DNA of 5,907 nt from an uncultured Traorella sp. (GTDB lineage: Bacteria; Bacillota_I; Bacilli_A; Erysipelotrichales; Erysipelotrichaceae). Every line of letters starts with the position of its first letter. Positions within the stretch are counted from its first letter, which is position 1. The DNA lies in contig CAMEUL010000101.1 of NCBI GenBank assembly GCA_945938205.1, positions 1 through 5,907 on the forward strand. The letters are read 5' to 3'. This document shows positions 4,688 through 5,907 of this stretch, one piece after another. The notes below the pieces were generated by a model. It worked only from the letters and a program-made list of their open reading frames with translations. It was not told where the DNA came from and did no database searches. A program made the position numbers and the translations under genes.

Positions 4688-5179
4688 ATGCAGCTCATTG
4701 TAGGAAAAATCGTCAATACCCATGGAATCAGAGGAGAACTTAAGATTGTATCAGACAGTGATTTCATTGAAGAAAGATTTCAAAAAGGAAATGTATTATT
4801 TTTGAATTATGGAAAAGAAAAATGTTCCTTTGTCATTGATTCTTGTCGTTTTCATAAAGGATGTATTCTGTTGACGTTTGAGGGTCTTCATGACATCAAT
4901 CTTGTGGAAAAGTATAAAGGATTGGATCTGTTTGTGGAAGTAGATGGCAGTGAAGATGACGATTACTACTATTTTGAACTGGAAGGCTGTGAGGTATATT
5001 ATCAGGATCAGCTGATTGGTACTGTGAATGAAATATTAGAAACTGAAGCGCATGAAATCTTACGAATCAAACGTGAAAATGAAAAAGATGTTTTGATTCT
5101 CTCTGTGGATCGCTTTATTTTAGATGTAGATATTGAAAAGAAAAGAATTGATATTGATGTGATCGAGGGTATGCTATGA
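4688..5179 (+). CDS. rimM: Ribosome maturation factor RimM (16S rRNA processing)
   Basis: RimM of 163 residues, which binds S19 and the 3' head region of the 30S precursor and helps 16S rRNA maturation. The N-terminal beta-barrel starts with the family motif VGKIVNTHGIRGELKI (5-20). The C-terminal PRC-barrel begins around YYYFELEGCEVY (93-104) with LIGTVNEILETEAHEIL, and ends with the usual short acidic tail (DVDIEKKRIDIDVIEGML). The domain linker is rich in Asp and Glu (SEDDD). ATG 4688 has AAGGAGG at 4677-4683, a full-strength site, unlike the coupled khpA start. The stop TGA overlaps the trmD start as ATGA (5176-5179), indicating translational coupling. Sequence matches are weaker in the middle, as is normal for this fast-evolving family. 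Confidence 0.95.
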   Translation: MQLIVGKIVNTHGIRGELKIVSDSDFIEERFQKGNVLFLNYGKEKCSFVIDSCRFHKGCILLTFEGLHDINLVEKYKGLDLFVEVDGSEDDDYYYFELEGCEVYYQDQLIGTVNEILETEAHEILRIKRENEKDVLILSVDRFILDVDIEKKRIDIDVIEGML

Positions 5180-5907
5180 AAATCACTGTTTTAACTTTAT
5201 TCCCGGAATTCTTTGATTCTTTCAAGACGACCAGCATTATCAAAAAAGCGCTGGAAGCCGGTCGTGTTGAATTTGAATGCATTGATTATCGTGCTTATAC
5301 CTTAGATAAACACAATCATGTGGATGATACGCCTTGTGGGGGAGGCGTGGGCATGCTTTTGATGGTGCAGCCTATTGTAGATTGTTTGAAGGCAGTCAGA
5401 ACAGAACATTCGCATGTGGTTCTTTTGACTCCTCAGGGAGAGACTTTTCATCAGCAGAAAGCACGTCATTATGCTGCGGATATTGAACATTTGATTCTGA
5501 TTTGTGGTCATTATGAAGGCTATGATGAGAGGATTCGCGATTATGTGGATGAAGAAGTCAGCTTGGGAGATTTTGTACTGACAGGAGGAGAAATCGGTGC
5601 CATGACCATCAGTGATGCAATCATTCGTTTATTGGATGGTGTCATCACTAAAGAAAGTCATGAAGATGACAGCTTTGAAAATGGTCTATTGGAATATCCT
5701 CAGTATACCCGTCCTATTGAATTTGATGGAAAAAGAGTTCCGGAAGTGCTTTTGAGTGGGCATCATGAAAATATTCGAAAGTGGCGTTTAAAGGAATCTT
5801 TAAGAAAAACTTATCTAAAACGTCCGGATCTTTTAGAGAAAAGGACACTAAATCGAGAAGAAAAGAAATTTCTTGATGAAATCATCGAAGAAAATTCGAA
5901 AAAATAA
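5176..5907 (+). CDS. trmD: tRNA (guanine37-N1)-methyltransferase TrmD
   Basis: Complete SPOUT-class methyltransferase of 243 residues that makes m1G37 next to the anticodon using S-adenosylmethionine, preventing +1 frameshifts. It begins MKITVLTLFPEFF. The DDTPCGGGVGM segment (50-60) corresponds to the DDxPYGGGxGM motif, with Cys at the usual Tyr. The knotted SAM-binding region includes LTPQGE (84-89), LICGHYEGYDERI (108-120) and SLGDFVLTGGE (129-139). Arg151 and Asp165 (in HEDDSF) align with the catalytic pair known from E. coli (R154, D169). LLSGHHENIRKWR and the C-terminal tRNA-binding helices complete it. The start overlaps rimM by 4 nt. The stop TAA is the last codon of the window; rplS would be the expected next gene. 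Confidence 0.98.
   Translation: MKITVLTLFPEFFDSFKTTSIIKKALEAGRVEFECIDYRAYTLDKHNHVDDTPCGGGVGMLLMVQPIVDCLKAVRTEHSHVVLLTPQGETFHQQKARHYAADIEHLILICGHYEGYDERIRDYVDEEVSLGDFVLTGGEIGAMTISDAIIRLLDGVITKESHEDDSFENGLLEYPQYTRPIEFDGKRVPEVLLSGHHENIRKWRLKESLRKTYLKRPDLLEKRTLNREEKKFLDEIIEENSKK

Noticed and set aside
5302..5511. 69-codon minus-strand frame inside trmD
   Set aside because: Antisense to conserved TrmD motifs; no RBS or family features.
1..5907. CRISPR array, tRNA, rRNA or riboswitch
   Set aside because: No spaced direct repeats, no tRNA or rRNA signature, and no 5' leader long enough for a riboswitch or T-box.

Overview
This 5.9 kb window comes from an AT-rich, Gram-positive-type bacterium that uses the standard genetic code. 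The ribosome binding sites are strong (GGAGG, AAGGAGG) and the promoters are SigA-like. The rpsP-khpA-rimM-trmD order is the classic Bacillota layout. The protein style (short acidic RimM, 82-residue KH protein) suggests gut Bacillota, perhaps Erysipelotrichia, but that placement is impressionistic.

The window has two halves. Positions about 48-4060 are an accessory block: (1) a minus-strand, UvrA-like tandem ABC ATPase of 748 residues that lacks the UvrB-binding insertion; (2) a plus-strand P-loop kinase gene with an excellent promoter and RBS but inactivated by one in-frame stop and one frameshift; (3) a 157-residue protein fusing an XRE-type helix-turn-helix to a minimal nucleotidyltransferase (MNT), the antitoxin type of HEPN/MNT (type VII) toxin-antitoxin pairs. 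Its partner toxin frame begins in a 4-base-type overlap exactly where expected but is cut off after 8 codons. (4) About 420 bp without an intact gene follows, holding palindromes and an acidic minus-strand reading-frame remnant, which looks like scar tissue of rearrangement.

Positions 4062-5907 are a housekeeping operon: ribosomal protein S16, KH-domain RNA-binding protein KhpA, ribosome maturation factor RimM and tRNA (guanine37-N1)-methyltransferase TrmD. The genes are tightly packed (1-nt overlap, a 35-nt gap holding a hairpin, 4-nt overlap) and are driven by a TTGACA promoter whose -35 box lies in the arm of an inverted repeat. The operon makes and matures the 30S subunit and modifies tRNA; rplS would be expected just beyond the window.

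The most striking structure is the control region of the XRE-MNT gene: two exact GTGCAA-N3-TTGCAC dyads and a third degenerate copy, placed 30 and 31 bp apart. They lie upstream of the -35, inside the -35/-10 spacer and over the RBS/start codon. This is a textbook autorepression layout, kept intact although the toxin gene has been lost.
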